64,000 nucleotides of DNA. Origin: Marinobacter halotolerans (lineage in GTDB: Bacteria > Pseudomonadota > Gammaproteobacteria > Pseudomonadales > Oleiphilaceae). The position numbers and the translations under genes were made by a program. Of the stretch, positions 27,551-36,511 are shown piece after piece (within the stretch, counting starts at the first letter, position 1; each line of letters opens with the position of its first letter). The stretch lies in the NCBI RefSeq assembly GCF_008795985.1, contig NZ_VMHP01000001.1, positions 2,170,001 to 2,234,000 of the forward strand, in the 5' to 3' direction. Below the pieces are notes generated by a model. The model was given only the letters and a program-made list of their open reading frames with translations, was not told the origin of the DNA and searched no databases.

Positions 27551-28140
27551 AACCCTGGCTCCCGGCCCTGGGCCATGCGTATCAGGTTGTTCCTGTGCCT
27601 GACCACGATCAGCAGTGCCAGCAGGCCGAACAGCGGCAGCGTTTCCGGTTCCAGCATGGCGCTGAGCAGCGGCCCACTGACGACAGCAACTATTGAGGCC
27701 AGCGCCGAAATGCGCCAGCGCCACATCACCACGGCCCAGATGGCACTCAGTAGCAGTGTGGTCAGCGGCGCCAGCGCCAGCCCGGCCCCCAGAGCCGTTG
27801 CGACTCCCTTGCCACCCTTGAATCGGAAGAACACCGGAATCATGTGCCCGGTTACCGCGCACAGGGCAACCATGGCCTGTGCCAGAATCGACAGGCCAGC
27901 GGCACTGGCCAGCCATACCGGCAATCCGCCTTTGGCCGCGTCCAGAAGTAGTGTGGCCGCCGCCGGTGACCAGCCGCCGGTGCGGTAGACGTTAGTGGCG
28001 CCGGGGTTTCCGGAACCTTGTGCCCGCGGGTCCGGCAGGTGCCAGAATCGGCAGACCGGAATAGCAAACAGCACCGACCCGGCCAGGTAGGCCAGGAAGC
28101 AGAGGAGCACAATCAGAACCGGATCGCTGATCTGGGGCAT
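27547..28140 (-). CDS. plsY: Acyl-phosphate glycerol-3-phosphate acyltransferase PlsY
   Basis: 197 residues, five or so TM segments. The three conserved cytoplasmic motifs are visible: [33 protein letters not shown] and RHRNNLIRM. It starts phospholipid synthesis by acylating glycerol-3-phosphate from acyl-phosphate (made by PlsX). It is convergent with tsaD, the two genes overlapping by the four bases CTAG. Confidence 0.96.
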   Translation of the reverse strand: MPQISDPVLIVLLCFLAYLAGSVLFAIPVCRFWHLPDPRAQGSGNPGATNVYRTGGWSPAAATLLLDAAKGGLPVWLASAAGLSILAQAMVALCAVTGHMIPVFFRFKGGKGVATALGAGLALAPLTTLLLSAIWAVVMWRWRISALASIVAVVSGPLLSAMLEPETLPLFGLLALLIVVRHRNNLIRMAQGREPGF

Positions 28141-28276
28141 GGTGGCAAAGACGTGTCAGGGTGATCTGTGAGAAACTACCCCGCTCAAATGAGCGTAACA
28201 GGCACTCTTTGCAGAGTATCCCTTGCCTGTACGTTATTCAATCAGCCGAGAGTCGAAGAGCCCGGGGAGCCTGCCA

Positions 28277-28633
28277 GTGACAGACAGCGTGATGATCGAA
28301 GGCCTGGCCGTTGAAACCGTCATCGGGGTCTATGACTGGGAGCGTGAAGTCAGCCAGCGCCTGCTGATCGACCTGGAGATGGCGTGGGACAACAGCGTTC
28401 CTGCGGCGTCCGACGATGTCGCCGACGCGCTGGATTACGCCGCGGTCAGCGAGAGGATTACCGGCTATCTCACCGACACCCGTCCGCAGCTGCTGGAGAC
28501 CGCGGCAGAGGGCATTGCGGCGCTTTTGCAGCGGGAATTCGGCGTGTACTGGCTACGCCTGATCATCCGCAAGCCCGGTGCCGTGCCGGCGGCGACCTCG
28601 GTGGGTGTTTCCATTGAGCGGGGTGTTCGCTGA
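28277..28633 (+). CDS. folB: Dihydroneopterin aldolase FolB
   Basis: 118 residues. IEGLAVETVIGVYDWEREVSQRLLIDLEMAWDN and the C-terminal RKPGAVPAATSVGVSIERG match FolB, including Glu and Lys of the active site. It splits dihydroneopterin to 6-hydroxymethyl-dihydropterin in folate synthesis. The GTG at 28277 is chosen because GGGGAG lies 7 nt upstream and the length fits; an ATG at 28292 and a longer frame from 28223 are less likely. It overlaps folK by one base. Confidence 0.95.
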   Translation: MTDSVMIEGLAVETVIGVYDWEREVSQRLLIDLEMAWDNSVPAASDDVADALDYAAVSERITGYLTDTRPQLLETAAEGIAALLQREFGVYWLRLIIRKPGAVPAATSVGVSIERGVR

Positions 28634-29142
28634 TGGCCCGGGTCTACATCAGCATCGGTAGCAATATCGACCGCCAGACGCACGTGCTGGCGGCGCTGGA
28701 TGCGCTTCAGGAATGGTTTGGCGAACTGGACCTGTCGCCGGTCTACGAGAGCGAGGCGGTCGGCTTTGTCGGCGAACCGTTTTTGAATCAGGTGGTGGGC
28801 GTTGATACCGGGCTTTCGGTGGCAGAGCTCTCCGCCCGTTTCAAGCAACTGGAAGCTGAGAATGGCCGTCGCCGGGACGTGCCAAAATTCAGCGGTCGAA
28901 CGCTGGATCTGGATATTCTGACCTACGACGACTTGGTGGGCCAGTTCGACGGTGTGGAGCTGCCCCGCGGTGAAATCCTCAAGAACGCCTTCGTACTCAA
29001 GCCTTTGGCAGACGTCGCACCGAATGAACGACACCCGGTCTGCGGCCAGACCTATGCCGAGCTCTGGCAATCCTACGACCGGGACCAGAAACTCTGGCCC
29101 GTGGATTTTGACTGGCAGGGCCGGGTCATCTCCCGCGCGTAG
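28633..29142 (+). CDS. folK: 2-amino-4-hydroxy-6-hydroxymethyldihydropteridine pyrophosphokinase (HPPK), folB-linked paralogue
   Basis: 169 residues. YISIGSNIDRQTHV at the start and GRTLDLDILTYDD (R-x-x-D-x-D) are the HPPK signatures. It pyrophosphorylates the FolB product, and the ATG overlaps the folB stop (TGATG), so the two consecutive steps are translationally coupled. The window holds a second HPPK gene at 32486-33004. This copy has the less canonical motif, so relative activity is uncertain. Confidence 0.9.
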   Translation: MARVYISIGSNIDRQTHVLAALDALQEWFGELDLSPVYESEAVGFVGEPFLNQVVGVDTGLSVAELSARFKQLEAENGRRRDVPKFSGRTLDLDILTYDDLVGQFDGVELPRGEILKNAFVLKPLADVAPNERHPVCGQTYAELWQSYDRDQKLWPVDFDWQGRVISRA

Positions 29143-29159
29143 TGATTCGCCGCGGCAGG

Positions 29160-30785
29160 TTACCGCCTGCGAAACAGCTGGATCAGGTGATCGGTGGAGC
29201 TGTCGCCGGCTCCAGCACTCTGGTCTGAATCCCCGGTCAGGCGGGGCAGAATGCCCTTGCCCAGCTGCTTGCCCAGCTCAACTCCCCACTGATCAAACGA
29301 ATCCACGTCCCAGATGATGCCCTGCACAAAGGTGCGGTGTTCATAGAGTGCGATAAGCGCACCGACCGTTTCCGGGGTTGCCTTGTCCATCAGCAGGGTG
29401 TTGCTGGGTTTGTTTCCCGGCACGACTTTATGGGGAGCCAGGCTCCGGGCCTGATCCTCGGACAAGCCTTCGCCTACCAGTTCCTCTATCGCTTCGCTCA
29501 GAGTCTTGCCCGACATCAAGGCCCGGGACTGGCTCAGGCAGTTGGCAAAGAGGGTGGCATGGTGACTGGCCACATTATTATGGCTGTTCAGCGGAATAAT
29601 AAAGTCCACCGGAATCAGCCGCGTACCCTGATGCAACAGCTGATGGAATGCGTGCTGGCCATTGGCGCCGACGCCGCCCCAGATCACCGGACCGCTGTGA
29701 TAGTTCAGCGGTTCACCATGCTGGGTGACCCGCTTGCCGTTGCTTTCCATGTCCAGTTGCTGGAGATGGGCGGGCAGGCTTCGCAGGTAGTGGTCGTAGG
29801 GCAGGATGGCATGGGTTTCCGCGCCCCAGAAATTGCTGTACCAGATGCCCAGCATGGCCATGACCACCGGCAGGTTCTGCTCCAGTGGCGTATGGCGGAA
29901 ATGGTTATCCAGTTCATGGGCGCCACTGAGTAGGGCCCGAAAGTTGGCCATGCCAATGGTCAGGGCCACCGGTAGGCCAATGGCCGACCAGAGTGAATAA
30001 CGCCCGCCAACCCAGTCCCACATGGGGAAGATGTTGTCCTCGTCGATGCCAAATTCCACGGCTTCCGGCGCATTGGCGGTGACCGCGATAAAGTGGCCGG
30101 CGATGTCCTGTTCGGTGCCGCCATTGGCCAGAAACCAGTCCCGTGCCACCTTGCTGTTTTCCAGGGTTTCCTGGGTTTTGAAGGACTTCGACTGAACCAG
30201 AAAAAGCGTGGTTTCCGGGTTCACCCGCTTCAGAACTTCCGCGATGTGGGTGCCATCGATGTTGGCGACATAGTGGGATTGCAGTTGGCCTAGACAGTAG
30301 GGCTTCAGGGCTTCGGATACCAGCTTGGGTCCGAGGAAGGAGCCGCCAATGCCGATGCTGACGACGTCGGTAAAGGCTTTGCCGGTGCGGCCGGTGCGCC
30401 GTTGCTGCTGCACGTCTTCGACGAACGCCTCCATCCGGTCAAGGTCTTCACTGACCAGGGGGTTCTCTTCCGGGGCCCGCAGGGCAACGTGCAGAGCCGG
30501 ACGGTTTTCCGTCAGGTTGATGGCATCGCCGCGGAACATTGCCTCAATACGCCCGGGTACGTCGCAGGCTCGGGCCAGGGCCATCAGTTTCGCCAGGGAG
30601 TCATCGGTGGTGCGGTTGCGGGAGTAGTCCAGGGACAGCCCGCCGCCACTAATGAAAAACCGGTTGGCGCGGTCCGGGTCAACCCGGAACTGTTCCCGCA
30701 TGTGGATGTGTTCCAGATCCTTCTGATGACCAACCAGCGCCTGCCATTCCGGGCGATCGGTCAGTGAGGCAGGTCCCTTGGTCAT
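29160..30785 (-). CDS. pgi: Glucose-6-phosphate isomerase
   Basis: 541 residues, close to the E. coli length. Conserved blocks include [52 protein letters not shown] and [22 protein letters not shown]. It interconverts glucose-6-P and fructose-6-P. It is the last gene of the pcnB-folK-panB-panC-pgi group, with 29 bases after panC, and converges with the first folK. Confidence 0.97.
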   Translation of the reverse strand: MTKGPASLTDRPEWQALVGHQKDLEHIHMREQFRVDPDRANRFFISGGGLSLDYSRNRTTDDSLAKLMALARACDVPGRIEAMFRGDAINLTENRPALHVALRAPEENPLVSEDLDRMEAFVEDVQQQRRTGRTGKAFTDVVSIGIGGSFLGPKLVSEALKPYCLGQLQSHYVANIDGTHIAEVLKRVNPETTLFLVQSKSFKTQETLENSKVARDWFLANGGTEQDIAGHFIAVTANAPEAVEFGIDEDNIFPMWDWVGGRYSLWSAIGLPVALTIGMANFRALLSGAHELDNHFRHTPLEQNLPVVMAMLGIWYSNFWGAETHAILPYDHYLRSLPAHLQQLDMESNGKRVTQHGEPLNYHSGPVIWGGVGANGQHAFHQLLHQGTRLIPVDFIIPLNSHNNVASHHATLFANCLSQSRALMSGKTLSEAIEELVGEGLSEDQARSLAPHKVVPGNKPSNTLLMDKATPETVGALIALYEHRTFVQGIIWDVDSFDQWGVELGKQLGKGILPRLTGDSDQSAGAGDSSTDHLIQLFRRR

Positions 30786-30814
30786 AACACAGTTCCTTTT
30801 TCAGATTTGCCGGA

Positions 30815-31663
30815 TTACCGGGACACCGAAAGGTTGTCGATCAGCCGCGTAGTTCCCAGGAACGCCGCCGTGAGCAGGGTGATGTCTGTGTCTTCCGCAC
30901 TGGCGGGTTTCAGGGTGAGGCTGTTGGAAATATTGAAGTAGTCAGGGCGCAGGCCGGCATCGCTGAGCGCCTTGCTGGCTTCATCTTCAATGGTTTTAAA
31001 ATCGGTTCGGCCCTGTTGGATTTTATCGGCCGCCTCCTGGAGCGTGCGATAAACAACCGGAGCGATGGCCCGCTCGGATTTCGACAGATAGCCGTTGCGG
31101 GAGCTTTTGGCCAGGCCGTCTTTTTCCCGAATAGTCGGCGCGCCCACGATCTCCACAGGCATCATAAGATCCCGTGTCAGCTTGCGGATCACCGCCAGTT
31201 GCTGGAAGTCCTTCTCGCCGAACACGGCTACATCCGGTTGCACCATGTTCAGCAGCATGGTGACCACGGTGGCCACGCCTTCAAAATGCCCTGGCCGGCT
31301 GGCACCACAGTGGCCCTCGCTGACTTCCGGCACGATAACCCGGGTCTGACGGGCCAGGCCTTCGGGGTATATCTCGTCATTGGATGGCGTGAATACCAGC
31401 GTGCTGCCTGCTTTTTCCAGGGCCTCCTGGTCCGCCTGCAGTGTCCGCGGATAGCTGTCGAGGTCTTCCGAGGCGCCGAACTGCATCGGATTGACGAAAA
31501 TGCTGGTGACCACAATGTCGGCGGTCTCGCTGGCGCGCCGTACCAGTGAAATGTGACCTTCGTGAAGATTGCCCATCGTGGGCACAAGCGCAATGCGCTT
31601 GCCCTTCTGGCGATAGCCACGAAGCATGGTGCGGAGTTCTTTGAGCGTATGTACGGTTCTCAT
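30815..31663 (-). CDS. panC: Pantothenate synthetase PanC
   Basis: 282 residues. [18 protein letters not shown] carries the class I nucleotidyl-transferase HxGH motif, and [27 protein letters not shown] and [13 protein letters not shown] follow. It joins pantoate and beta-alanine with ATP. Its start overlaps the panB stop by 4 bases, placing the two pantothenate genes in one transcript. Confidence 0.97.
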   Translation of the reverse strand: MRTVHTLKELRTMLRGYRQKGKRIALVPTMGNLHEGHISLVRRASETADIVVTSIFVNPMQFGASEDLDSYPRTLQADQEALEKAGSTLVFTPSNDEIYPEGLARQTRVIVPEVSEGHCGASRPGHFEGVATVVTMLLNMVQPDVAVFGEKDFQQLAVIRKLTRDLMMPVEIVGAPTIREKDGLAKSSRNGYLSKSERAIAPVVYRTLQEAADKIQQGRTDFKTIEDEASKALSDAGLRPDYFNISNSLTLKPASAEDTDITLLTAAFLGTTRLIDNLSVSR

Positions 31664-32454
31664 GTTTTGAACGTATGCTCCTCGGCGGGAAATGAGCGGT
31701 CGCGAACGGCAGCCACATAGGCTTCGATGGCGCCCCTTACGGAGCCTGTTTCGGCCAGGAAGTCCTTAACGAAACGGGGTTTACGGCCGGTTGTCATGCC
31801 CAGCATGTCGTGAACCACCAGTACCTGGCCGTCGGTATCCGCGCCAGCACCAATGCCGATAACCGGGGCCTGAACCGCCTGGGTAATGCGGGCGGCGAGC
31901 GGTGAGGGGACGCATTCCAGCAGGATGAGGTCAGCGCCGGCGGCGACCAGCTCACAGGCGTGTTCGATCATCATCTCGGCGTGTTTTTCGTCCCGGCCCT
32001 GAACCTTGTAACCGCCGAACTTGTTGACGAACTGGGGGGTCAGCCCGAGGTGGGCGCACACAGGCACGCCCCGTTCGCTGAGGGCGTGGATGGTGTCTTT
32101 CATCCAATCGGTGCCTTCCAGTTTGACCATGTGGGCACCGGCGCGCATCAGTTCGGCCGCATTTTCCAGGGCCGCCTCGACCGTGCCATAGGTCATGAAG
32201 GGCATGTCCGCCATAATCAGGGAGCCGCGGTTGCCCTTCGCTACCGATGATACGTGGTACACCATCTGATCCATGGTCACCGGCAGTGTGCTGTCGTGTC
32301 CCTGCAGAACCATGCCCAGGGAGTCACCGATCAGGATCACGTCTACGCCTGCTTCACTGACAATCTGGGCAAAGGTGGCGTCGTAGGACGTCAGCATGGA
32401 GAACGCTTCGCCTTTGGCCTTGTACTCGCGCAGGGTATTGATGGTAACAGCCAT
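31660..32454 (-). CDS. panB: 3-methyl-2-oxobutanoate hydroxymethyltransferase PanB
   Basis: 264 residues with [49 protein letters not shown] and [10 protein letters not shown] blocks, including the Mg-binding Asp and catalytic Glu regions. It makes ketopantoate from alpha-ketoisovalerate. AAGGA lies 6 nt before the ATG. It overlaps panC by 4 bases and follows folK by 31 bases. Confidence 0.97.
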   Translation of the reverse strand: MAVTINTLREYKAKGEAFSMLTSYDATFAQIVSEAGVDVILIGDSLGMVLQGHDSTLPVTMDQMVYHVSSVAKGNRGSLIMADMPFMTYGTVEAALENAAELMRAGAHMVKLEGTDWMKDTIHALSERGVPVCAHLGLTPQFVNKFGGYKVQGRDEKHAEMMIEHACELVAAGADLILLECVPSPLAARITQAVQAPVIGIGAGADTDGQVLVVHDMLGMTTGRKPRFVKDFLAETGSVRGAIEAYVAAVRDRSFPAEEHTFKT

Positions 32455-32485
32455 AGAATCCTTGCCTTGTGGGTGGATGGGCTAT

Positions 32486-33004
32486 CTAAGGGTAATCCCG
32501 GGGTGTGTCAGAGGCAATAGGATCAAGCCGGCGCAGGTGGTTGTCCGGGCATTTTGATCGCAGATCCGCAATAGGTGTTCCATCCGGCAGGGTCAGGGAC
32601 GGGGCCAGGTCCAGTAGTGGCTGCAGAACAAAATCGCGGTTGGGCAGTTCCGGGTGTGGCACGGTCAAGCGGCTCTCTGAGATCCTTTCATTACCATAGA
32701 TCAACAGGTCCAGATCCAGCGTGCGTGGGCCCCAGTGCTGCCGACGTTCGCGGCCATGATCCTGTTCAATGGATTGCAGTTGGTCCAGCAGTTCCAACGG
32801 CGGCAGTTCGGTGCGCAGCCAGACCGCCCCGTTGACAAAATCCGGTTGGTCCTGCGGCCCCACTGGCCGGCTGCGATAAAAAGGCGACTGGGCAACCAGT
32901 TCGGTCTCCGGCAGCGCTGCCAGGCCGATCACTGCCCGGGCTAGCTGGGCTGAAGGCTCAGCCAGGTTGCTACCCAGGCCGATGAAAGCGTCCGTTCTTG
33001 CCAC
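32486..33004 (-). CDS. folK: 2-amino-4-hydroxy-6-hydroxymethyldihydropteridine pyrophosphokinase (HPPK), pcnB-linked
   Basis: 172 residues with FIGLGSNLAEPSAQL, FVNGAVWLRTELPP and the canonical HWGPRTLDLDLLIYG motif. This is the usual FolK seen next to pcnB and panB in pseudomonads; the paralogue at 28633 is linked to folB. It starts 3 bases after the pcnB stop, so it is read from the same message. Confidence 0.95.
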   Translation of the reverse strand: MARTDAFIGLGSNLAEPSAQLARAVIGLAALPETELVAQSPFYRSRPVGPQDQPDFVNGAVWLRTELPPLELLDQLQSIEQDHGRERRQHWGPRTLDLDLLIYGNERISESRLTVPHPELPNRDFVLQPLLDLAPSLTLPDGTPIADLRSKCPDNHLRRLDPIASDTPRDYP

Positions 33005-33007
33005 GGT

Positions 33008-34366
33008 TCAGGCCTTGTTTGCGGGCTTCTTGCGACGACGTTTCTTGGGCGCAGCGCTGCCCAGTTCGCTGAGCATTTTTTCCTGGCCTTTTTCGTCGAG
33101 CTCCTGGAATTCGGTCCACCACTGGCCCAGGCCAGGCTCGATTTCGCCGGCGTCTTCCCGTACCAGCAGGAAGTCATAGGCTGCCCGGAATCTGGGGTGC
33201 GACAGGGTCACGAAAGAGCGTTTGCCCTGGCGCCTTGGCAGGCGCATCTGCAGCTCCCAGATTTCCTTCATGGGACCGGAGAAGCGCTTGGGGATCGAGG
33301 TGGCCTGGACCTGTTGACCTATTACCCGGCCAATGGCCTGGTGCAGCGCCGGCTGTGGCGGCTCGCCGTTTTCCTGGCGCCTGCGCCAGTCCGCCTGAAG
33401 GGCAGGCCAGAGCATGGCGGCGTAAAGGAAATAGGGCGTGACTGATTTGCCCTGGGCAATGCGGCGGTCGGTGTTTTGCAGTGCCCGGCGGATCAGTTCG
33501 TCGCTTTCGCCGTCGGCAATAGCGGCGGCGGTTTCCGGAAACAGCGGTGCCAGCAGGCCGTAATGGCTGAGCAGGTCGTAGGTGGCCTCGCCATAGCCTG
33601 CGGAGAAGAGCTTGAGTACTTCTTCAAACAGGCGGGCAGGCGGAATATGCGTCAGTAGAGGAGCCAGCTGGCGGATCGGTTCCTCGGTTGCCGGCTCAAT
33701 GGTGAATCCGAGCTTGGCTGCAAACCGGATAGCGCGCAGCATTCGTACCGGATCTTCCCGATAGCGGGTTTCCGGGTCGCCAATCAGGCGCATCTGGCGT
33801 TTTTTGAGGTCATCCATGCCGCCGGCGAAATCCACCACGGTGAAATCGCGAATGCAGTAGTACAGGGCGTTGACGGTGAAATCCCGACGCAGCGCGTCTT
33901 CTTCCATTGACCCGTAGACGTTATCCCGCAGCAGCAGGCCGTGTTCACTGGTGCGGCGGTCATCGTCATCCTCGTCGTCGCCGGCATCGGTGGCGTTACC
34001 GCGGAAGGTAGTGACTTCGATGACTTCCCGGCCGAACAGCACGTGGACGATACGGAAGCGGCGCCCGATCAGCCGCGAGTTGCGGAACAGTTCGTGCACC
34101 TGTTCCGGCGTGGCGCTGGTGGCGATATCAAAATCCTTGGGCTGGCCACCCAGAAGGATGTCCCGCACGCCGCCGCCCACCAGATAGGCTTCGAAGCCCG
34201 CGCTGTTGAGACGGCTGAGCACCTTCTTGGCCGGTTCGCTGATGGCAGAGCGCGACACATTGTGCTGGTCCCGCGGGATATCCTGCCTCTGGTAAGGCGC
34301 TTGCTGTTTGCCGCTGCTGGTGCCGGAAAACATGGAGGTGACTCTGTCGATTAGGTTATTAAACAT
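33008..34366 (-). CDS. pcnB: Poly(A) polymerase I
   Basis: 452 residues. The class II nucleotidyltransferase core has YLVGGGVRDILLGGQPKDFDIAT with the catalytic Asp pair, then the RNA-binding helical part (DPETRYREDPVRMLRAIRFAAKLG) and a very basic tail (KKRRRKKPANKA). It adds poly(A) tails that promote RNA decay. The ATG at 34366 is chosen, with GGAA 5 nt upstream; a longer frame to 34486 runs into the terminator of the upstream small RNA. First coding gene after the crcZ-like RNA. Confidence 0.95.
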   Translation of the reverse strand: MFNNLIDRVTSMFSGTSSGKQQAPYQRQDIPRDQHNVSRSAISEPAKKVLSRLNSAGFEAYLVGGGVRDILLGGQPKDFDIATSATPEQVHELFRNSRLIGRRFRIVHVLFGREVIEVTTFRGNATDAGDDEDDDDRRTSEHGLLLRDNVYGSMEEDALRRDFTVNALYYCIRDFTVVDFAGGMDDLKKRQMRLIGDPETRYREDPVRMLRAIRFAAKLGFTIEPATEEPIRQLAPLLTHIPPARLFEEVLKLFSAGYGEATYDLLSHYGLLAPLFPETAAAIADGESDELIRRALQNTDRRIAQGKSVTPYFLYAAMLWPALQADWRRRQENGEPPQPALHQAIGRVIGQQVQATSIPKRFSGPMKEIWELQMRLPRRQGKRSFVTLSHPRFRAAYDFLLVREDAGEIEPGLGQWWTEFQELDEKGQEKMLSELGSAAPKKRRRKKPANKA

Positions 34367-34494
34367 TGAATTCCGTTGACTGCGCTGAAGCAAAAGCGAG
34401 AGTTTACCGGTTTGCACAGGATTTGAACACGTCTGGCGGGTTTGGGCGGGTAAATGAACGTCTGGCGCAGGTTGGCCAGGGATCACCGGCCCAG

Positions 34495-34530
34495 AAAATC
34501 AAAAGGCGGATCCGTTTACACGAACCCGCC
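34495..34530 (-). terminator. Rho-independent terminator of the crcZ-like RNA
   Basis: A 10-bp stem with two G-U pairs (GGCGGGTTCG pairing with CGGATCCGCC; 34521-34530 and 34505-34514) and a 6-base loop, followed on the minus strand by TTTTGATTTT. It separates the small RNA from pcnB. Confidence 0.85.
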
Positions 34531-34881
34531 CTCAAAGCGTTGACGATCTGCATTGTTTTTGTTTTTGCCGGGATTTTTCTTCGTTTTTCTACCCCACTGG
34601 TGTCCCCACTATTGAGGACGATTTCACGCAAACGGAAAGCTTTGAATACACAGAGCAGTCAGGGACATCGGGCGAGTCATTGGAATAAATGCAGTGCCGT
34701 CTGGGAAACGATTCTTCTCTACATCTACAACTCGCACATGCCGTGGGACCACTAAAAAGCAAAGTACCCAAAACACTCAGTTCGCACACGTTCTGTTTTT
34801 GTTTTTGTTTATGAACGTCTTTCCGCAGCTTTTTGTTTTTGTTTTGGCGCTGCCAGATCATTGTTGTTTTTGTTGTTGTGC
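34497..34881 (-). ncRNA. crcZ: CrcZ-like regulatory RNA (Hfq/Crc-sequestering type)
   Basis: About 385 nt between a sigma-54 promoter and an intrinsic terminator, in the cbrB-pcnB interval where Pseudomonas encodes crcZ (about 400 nt). The predicted 5' end GCACAACAACAA is like the Pseudomonas RNA. The transcript has at least five A-rich AAC/AAA runs of the kind bound by Hfq with Crc: about 34862-34878, 34829-34844, 34795-34810, 34586-34600 and 34554-34567. In Pseudomonas CrcZ titrates Hfq-Crc and so relieves catabolite repression. Small frames on either strand here have low-complexity translations and are not genes. The end points are predictions, good to a few bases. Confidence 0.85.
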
Positions 34882-34892
34882 GCTCTTGATAG

Positions 34893-34908
34893 AGCAGGGT
34901 ATGTGCCA
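34893..34908 (-). promoter_or_regulatory. Sigma-54 (-24/-12) promoter of the crcZ-like RNA
   Basis: On the minus strand TGGCAC (34903-34908), then the -12 part CTGCT (GC at 34894-34895); GG and GC have the required 12-base register. Only one T of the TTGC element is replaced. The predicted start is about 12 bases downstream, at 34881-34882. Confidence 0.85.
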
Positions 34909-35014
34909 GATTTTGAAATTGCTTTATTAACAGCAGGTTAGTGTTTGGAAACCTGCGTAGGGGTTTGCACTTATGACGAATGTGTTACTCAGTCCGCAGT
35001 TTTCTGAAAGCGGG

Positions 35015-35041
35015 TGTTACCGTGAGGAACACCCGGTAACA
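35015..35041 (-). promoter_or_regulatory. Putative CbrB upstream activating site
   Basis: On the minus strand TGTTAC-N15-GTAACA, an inverted repeat of the form described for CbrB sites in Pseudomonas (from memory). It lies about 120 bp upstream of the sigma-54 promoter, the usual distance for an enhancer-binding protein. A further GTAACA half-site occurs at 34983-34988. Confidence 0.7.
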
Positions 35042-35094
35042 AATGAGCATGGGTTCACACTTTCGATGTGGCAGGGTTCCGGTTGCCAGTGCGG

Positions 35095-36504
35095 TCAGTT
35101 CGCAGAATTCTTTTTACGGGGAATACCCAGGCGCTGACGGCGTTCCCAGAGTGATTTTCGGCTTATGCCAAGTTTCTGAGCCAGCTCGGTCTCGCTCATG
35201 CGGTCCTGGTTTTCCAGTACGAAATGCTGAAAGTAATCTTCCAGTGACAGATCGCTGGACGTGTCGCTGTCCTGGACGGTTGTTTGTTCATGATTGCCGT
35301 CTACCAGGGTTTCCGGAATGTTAACGTCCTCTCCGCCGTCCTCCAGGTCCAGCAAGGCAGGCGTGATCAGGTCGTTGTCACAAAGAATGGTCGCACGCTC
35401 TATGGCGTTTTCCAGTTCCCGCACGTTTCCGGGCCAGCGATGGCGCTCTAGCACCCTCATTGCTTCCGGGGTGAGGTTCAGAGCGGGTTTGCCCATCTTC
35501 GCGCCTTGACGGCGCAGAAAATTATGGGCCAGGCCCAGAATATCCGGTTTGCGCTCGCGCAGCGGCGGTATGCGGACCTGCATGACGTTTAGCCGATAAT
35601 ACAGATCCTCGCGGAAGTCGCCGGTGCGGGTCATGGCCTTCAGGTTGCGGTGGGTGGCGGCAATCATCCGTACATCTACTTTCCGGCTCTGGGTCGAGCC
35701 AACCTTGCGAATCTCGCCCTCCTGCAGCACCCGCAATAATCTGGCCTGGGCCTCGGCGGGCAGTTCACCGATCTCGTCGAGGAACAGGCTGCCGCCGTCC
35801 GCGGCCTCGATTAGACCGGTACGAGCCGAAACGGCACCGGTGAAGGCGCCTTTCTCATGGCCGAACAGCTCCGACTCGATCAGGCTTTCGGGAATTGCGG
35901 CACAGTTCACGGAGATCAGCGGGTTGGAAGCCCTCGGGCTCATAAGGTGCAGCGCCCTGGCGGCCAGCTCCTTGCCCGTTCCGGATTCACCCTGGATAAG
36001 CACAGTGGTTTCCGTTGGCGCTACCTTGCGGATCAGGGTGAACACCTTCTCCATGGCGTCACAGTTGCCGTACATCAGGCTGGCCGGGTCACTGTCGGTG
36101 GTGTCTGCTTCAGCCGTTGCCGTGTCAGGGTTAGCTGACTGGGTGCCCTTGGTGGTCTGGCGCGCCAGAATGTTTTCCACCGCTTCCAGCATCTCATCGT
36201 GGTCAAAGGGTTTGGCGATGTATTCAACCGCGCCCATTTTCATGGAATCCACCGCCGAGCGAAGGCTGGCGTAGCTGGTCATGATAAGCACAGGGGTGTC
36301 CGGTGCCCGACGGATCAGTTCTGTGCCGGGCGCGCCGGGCAGCCGCAGATCGGAAATGATCAGGTCGAAGTCGCCGGGCTCGTAATGCTCGGCGGCATCT
36401 TCCACCGATCCCGCATCAGCGACCTCATAACCGGCGTGAATCAGAAGCTTGCGAAGCGCTGAACGGATAATCTCTTCGTCTTCTACAATCAGGATACGCG
36501 GCAT
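35095..36504 (-). CDS. cbrB: Sigma-54-dependent response regulator CbrB
   Basis: 469 residues, NtrC family. The receiver ([18 protein letters not shown], phosphoacceptor Asp in [15 protein letters not shown], Lys in AKPFDHDEM) is followed by the AAA+ domain (Walker [15 protein letters not shown] loop for sigma-54 contact, R-finger region) and a Fis-type helix-turn-helix ending [20 protein letters not shown]. The [15 protein letters not shown]...[17 protein letters not shown] segment is characteristic of CbrB. The start at 36504 fits the family length; a longer frame overlaps cbrA. Its likely target lies immediately downstream: the crcZ-like RNA. Confidence 0.93.
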   Translation of the reverse strand: MPRILIVEDEEIIRSALRKLLIHAGYEVADAGSVEDAAEHYEPGDFDLIISDLRLPGAPGTELIRRAPDTPVLIMTSYASLRSAVDSMKMGAVEYIAKPFDHDEMLEAVENILARQTTKGTQSANPDTATAEADTTDSDPASLMYGNCDAMEKVFTLIRKVAPTETTVLIQGESGTGKELAARALHLMSPRASNPLISVNCAAIPESLIESELFGHEKGAFTGAVSARTGLIEAADGGSLFLDEIGELPAEAQARLLRVLQEGEIRKVGSTQSRKVDVRMIAATHRNLKAMTRTGDFREDLYYRLNVMQVRIPPLRERKPDILGLAHNFLRRQGAKMGKPALNLTPEAMRVLERHRWPGNVRELENAIERATILCDNDLITPALLDLEDGGEDVNIPETLVDGNHEQTTVQDSDTSSDLSLEDYFQHFVLENQDRMSETELAQKLGISRKSLWERRQRLGIPRKKNSAN

Positions 36505-36511
36505 AAACGTG

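Noticed and set aside
34366..34861. Small open frames on both strands within the crcZ-like interval
   Set aside because: Translations are driven by repeated GTTTTT/AAAAAC tracts; the RNA gene explains the region better.
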